DNA from: Planctomycetota bacterium
Lineage (GTDB): Bacteria > Planctomycetota > Phycisphaerae > WQYP01
NCBI GenBank assembly: GCA_021785155.1
Contig: JAJYGE010000334.1
Coordinates: 1 to 25,468 of the forward strand
Length of the DNA stretch: 25,468 nucleotides
Reading direction: 5' to 3'
Below the pieces are notes generated by a model. That model did not search any database. It saw nothing but the letters and a program-made list of their open reading frames with translations, and was not told the origin of the DNA. Positions 23,223-25,468 of the stretch are shown here, one piece after another (the first letter of the stretch is position 1; each line of letters begins with the position of its first letter). The position numbers and the translations under genes were made by a program.

Positions 23223-23255
23223 TATTTACATACGCGGCACGGATGGAACAACAGC

Positions 23256-24626
23256 ATGGCGCTCCAACAATTGAATCATGATATACGAGGCCAACGCGTG
23301 GTGGTCATGGGGCTGGGCCGCTTTGGCGGCGGTGCCGGTGTGGCACGCTGGCTGGTTCAACAGGGAGCTACGGTCGTAGTGACCGATCAGGACTCCGAAG
23401 ATAAGCTGGCAGCCGGCATCCGACAGCTTGCCGATCTGCCCATCACGTTTCAACTCGGTGGACATGATCTGAACGTATTAAACAACTGCGATCTGCTGGT
23501 GGTGAATCCGGCGGTGGACAAGGTTCGGTCTGAATTCTTTCAAGCGGCGTTGCAACGCCGGATTCCATTGACCACGGAAATCAATATTTTTATGCAACAT
23601 TGCCCGGCCATGATCATTGGTATTACAGGAAGTGTGGGCAAATCCACCACGGCCGCGATGGTGCATCTGGCAATGACGGCGGCTTTAAGGAATGCCGGCA
23701 GCCACCGCACCTGCTGGCTGGGTGGAAATATCGGGCGTTCGTTGCTGGGCGATTTGGCGCAAATTAAACGTGATGATCCGGTGGTGTTGGAGCTTTCGAG
23801 TTTTATGCTGGAAGATATTCCGTGGGTCGCAATTTCCCCGCATATAGCGGTAGTAACGAATTTGGCGGGCAATCATCTGGACCGGCATGTAACCTTGGAA
23901 AATTATGCCACCGCCAAACAAAATATTCTGCGTTTTCAGACTCCCCGTGATTTGGCGATTCTTAATGGTGATGATCCGGCTATTGGTACATGGGGGCGCT
24001 ACACTCCCGGTCGCGTGATCCATTACAGCATCAAAAATCAGGTTGACATTAATCTTGCGGTGCCGGGACGCCATAATCAGTCCAACGCCCGTGCAGCCTT
24101 GGCCGTGTTGGAGGCGATGGGATTGCAAACACAGTTGCCGGCCGCCTTGTCGGCTCTAGAACGCTTTTCCGGCTTGCCACACCGGCTTCAATTGGTACAT
24201 ACCGGCAAATCGGGCGTGCAATGGTTTAATGATTCCAAAGCGACCACTCCGGAGGCCGCGATGACGGCGCTGGCGGCGATGGAAAAAGGGAAATTTATCT
24301 GCATTGTCGGCGGGTATGACAAACATGCGGATATGGCTGATTTTTGCGCTAGACTGGCGAAAACTGCCGGCGGTGTGCTGGGTATAGGTGCCACCGGTCA
24401 GGCGCTGGTAACGGCAACTATCGCCGCCGGTATGCCGTCGGAACGGGCGATGTACGCGGAAAACCTGGAAAACGCCATCAACGTGGCACACAAATGGATT
24501 CTTGGAACGCGGAATACGGGATTTCTTCAAGCCGTCCTGCTGTCCCCGGCCTGCGCATCGTATGATCAGTTTACGAACTACGAGCAACGCGGGGAACGTT
24601 TTGCGGCGATGGCGGCACAATACTGA
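23256..24626 (+). CDS. murD: UDP-N-acetylmuramoylalanine--D-glutamate ligase
   Basis: Adds D-glutamate to UDP-MurNAc-L-Ala in cytoplasmic peptidoglycan precursor synthesis, using ATP. The 456 residues follow the Mur ligase plan: N-terminal UDP-binding domain (GLGRFGGGAGVARWL, 19-33), central ATPase domain and C-terminal domain (WFNDSKATTPEAAMTAL, then CIVGGYDKHADM). The ATP loop reads GSVGKST (125-131) where most MurD have GTNGKS/TT. Other motifs: VLELSSFMLEDI and VTNLAGNHLDRH. The ribosome-binding site is weak (GGATGGAA upstream). No other mur or fts gene is adjacent, unlike the dcw cluster of many bacteria. Placement after pyrF suggests an operon. Confidence 0.93.
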   Translation: MALQQLNHDIRGQRVVVMGLGRFGGGAGVARWLVQQGATVVVTDQDSEDKLAAGIRQLADLPITFQLGGHDLNVLNNCDLLVVNPAVDKVRSEFFQAALQRRIPLTTEINIFMQHCPAMIIGITGSVGKSTTAAMVHLAMTAALRNAGSHRTCWLGGNIGRSLLGDLAQIKRDDPVVLELSSFMLEDIPWVAISPHIAVVTNLAGNHLDRHVTLENYATAKQNILRFQTPRDLAILNGDDPAIGTWGRYTPGRVIHYSIKNQVDINLAVPGRHNQSNARAALAVLEAMGLQTQLPAALSALERFSGLPHRLQLVHTGKSGVQWFNDSKATTPEAAMTALAAMEKGKFICIVGGYDKHADMADFCARLAKTAGGVLGIGATGQALVTATIAAGMPSERAMYAENLENAINVAHKWILGTRNTGFLQAVLLSPACASYDQFTNYEQRGERFAAMAAQY

Positions 24627-24898
24627 AACCGTGTACGCCCCGTCCCCTTGAAAACTCCGAATAGCGATGTCCCGATGCGCTTGAAAGAGATTTTCCAAAC
24701 GTGAGGATTCACAAGCGGTACATCTGCGTATAAACTACGCACGCTCGGCTTGCGTTAGAGATTGGTCAGAGCGGCAAAACACGGCGTTACGACGCCTTTG
24801 AAATTATCGGTTTGGGCCGTCCGTGTGCACACTGGCGATTAAATGCGGATTGGGGTGGTACAATCGCCGTCCCTCGACCGCGTATTTGGGAAAGTTTC
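24627..24898. other. Spacer between murD and bamA
   Basis: About 270 bases. TACAAT at 24859-24864 could be a -10 element for bamA, but no good -35 was found. No terminator and no tRNA or small gene was recognised. Confidence 0.35.
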
Positions 24899-25468
24899 AT
24901 GCAGTCTCAAAAAATGGACAATCATTCACCGGCCGCCTTGAAACTCCGCGCTCTGGCCCATGTGGCTACCGCCGCCTGTTTGGCCGTGCTGTTGACCAAT
25001 GTGCTGGCGCAGGCCCAAACAGTATCTACCCCCCGGCCGGCAGCCACCCATCCTGCCGCAACACGTCCCTCGCGCCGTCTTGCGGCTAAATCTCAAACGC
25101 CCAGCCCCTTTGACGGATGGCCGGTGGCAAAGATTGAAATTTCAGGCTGTGTCCCCGCTGACCGAACATTAATTGAAAATCAGATTCGCGTAATTCCAGG
25201 TTCCGGCTACAGCCGTGCGGAAGTTGGAGTGGATGTGCGCTCCATCGCATCATTGGGAAGATTTTCGTCTGTACGTGCCGATGTCATTCCAACCGCTCAT
25301 CATGAAGTCACGATTCGCTACGTCGTTAAAGAACGACCTGTTATTCGAGCCGTAGAGATTATCGGCAACCAGCATATAAAAACACCCACGATTCTTAAAT
25401 CGCTTATGGCTCATGCGGGCGGTGCGGTTGACCCGTTTATTTTTCAGACTGATCAGCATGACATTATT
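24899..25468 (+). CDS. bamA: Outer-membrane assembly protein BamA, 5' part with POTRA domains
   Basis: The gene runs off the right edge; 190 codons are visible. BamA-family proteins fold and insert beta-barrel proteins in the outer membrane. Visible parts: signal peptide with hydrophobic stretch (about 16-37, ACLAVLLTNVLAQA), a Pro-, Ala- and Thr-rich linker to about 72, a first POTRA domain (75-146, VAKIEISGCVPADRTLIE ... VTIRYVVKERP) and the start of a second (149 onward, IRAVEIIGNQHIKTPTILK). The beta barrel is outside the window, so a TamA-like or other Omp85 member is not excluded. GGGA is about 7 bases before the ATG. Its presence implies a true outer membrane in this organism. Confidence 0.85.
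   Translation, partial: MQSQKMDNHSPAALKLRALAHVATAACLAVLLTNVLAQAQTVSTPRPAATHPAATRPSRRLAAKSQTPSPFDGWPVAKIEISGCVPADRTLIENQIRVIPGSGYSRAEVGVDVRSIASLGRFSSVRADVIPTAHHEVTIRYVVKERPVIRAVEIIGNQHIKTPTILKSLMAHAGGAVDPFIFQTDQHDII

Noticed and set aside
24823..25089. Short plus-strand frame near the right edge
   Set aside because: It is in another frame than the bamA start, which has a signal peptide and POTRA domains running to the window end.
1..25468. CRISPR arrays, tRNA and rRNA genes, insertion sequences
   Set aside because: No regularly spaced repeats, no tRNA or rRNA signatures and no transposase motifs were seen on either strand.

Overview
The window is a bacterial chromosomal segment of moderate GC content, with genes on both strands. 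It most resembles the Phycisphaerae side of the Planctomycetota. This assignment is an inference from four things: an unusually long SecA (1233 residues), a MurD whose N-terminal loop reads GLGRFGGG, a sigma-70-type factor with a very long helix-turn-helix-rich N-terminus, and a choice-of-anchor A protein with a PEP-CTERM-like tail. Peptidoglycan genes (murD, uppS), an outer-membrane assembly gene (bamA) and lipoprotein or secreted proteins point to a diderm cell that makes a wall.

Layout. 1-800 (minus strand): the start of an unknown gene at the window edge, then a 66-residue protein overlapping a truncated zeta-toxin-like ATPase. 1268-2302: the surface/sorting protein. 3012-4808: the large sigma factor. 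5095-5721: a Fe/Mn superoxide dismutase variant. 5830-9525 (minus strand): a membrane protein of unknown function, a Cof-type HAD phosphatase, a DUF218 membrane protein and a YafK-type L,D-transpeptidase; the last two genes overlap by 4 bases. 9714-16220: a short secreted protein, secA, der and a predicted lipoprotein, probably one operon. 16302-17246 (minus strand): an NDUFA9-like SDR protein. 17348-19365: diadenylate cyclase cdaA and its YbbR/CdaR partner. 19843-19938: the 4.5S SRP RNA. 19963-22089 (minus strand): purA then uppS. 22275-25468: pyrF, murD and the start of bamA.

How it fits together. The window is dominated by envelope building and protein export: SecA and SRP RNA (export), BamA (outer-membrane insertion), UppS and MurD (wall precursors), the L,D-transpeptidase and DUF218 proteins (wall remodelling), and CdaA/CdaR (c-di-AMP, linked to wall and osmotic homeostasis in other bacteria). 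purA and pyrF are nucleotide genes embedded among them.

The most interesting signal is just upstream of secA. A 142-residue protein with a signal peptide ends in ...ARPPPAML. Its last sense codon, stop codon and next two bases (10137-10144) are perfectly complementary to the secA ribosome-binding region (10206-10213). This is the architecture of a SecM-type secretion monitor, in which an export-sensitive ribosome stall frees the secA translation start. I know of no such system in this phylum, but I could not search. Other points of note are a four-fold W...F repeat inside the SecA C-terminal region, a CdaA with DMG in place of the DGA motif, a sigma factor with three candidate helix-turn-helix modules, and a nested inverted-repeat element upstream of the SRP RNA.
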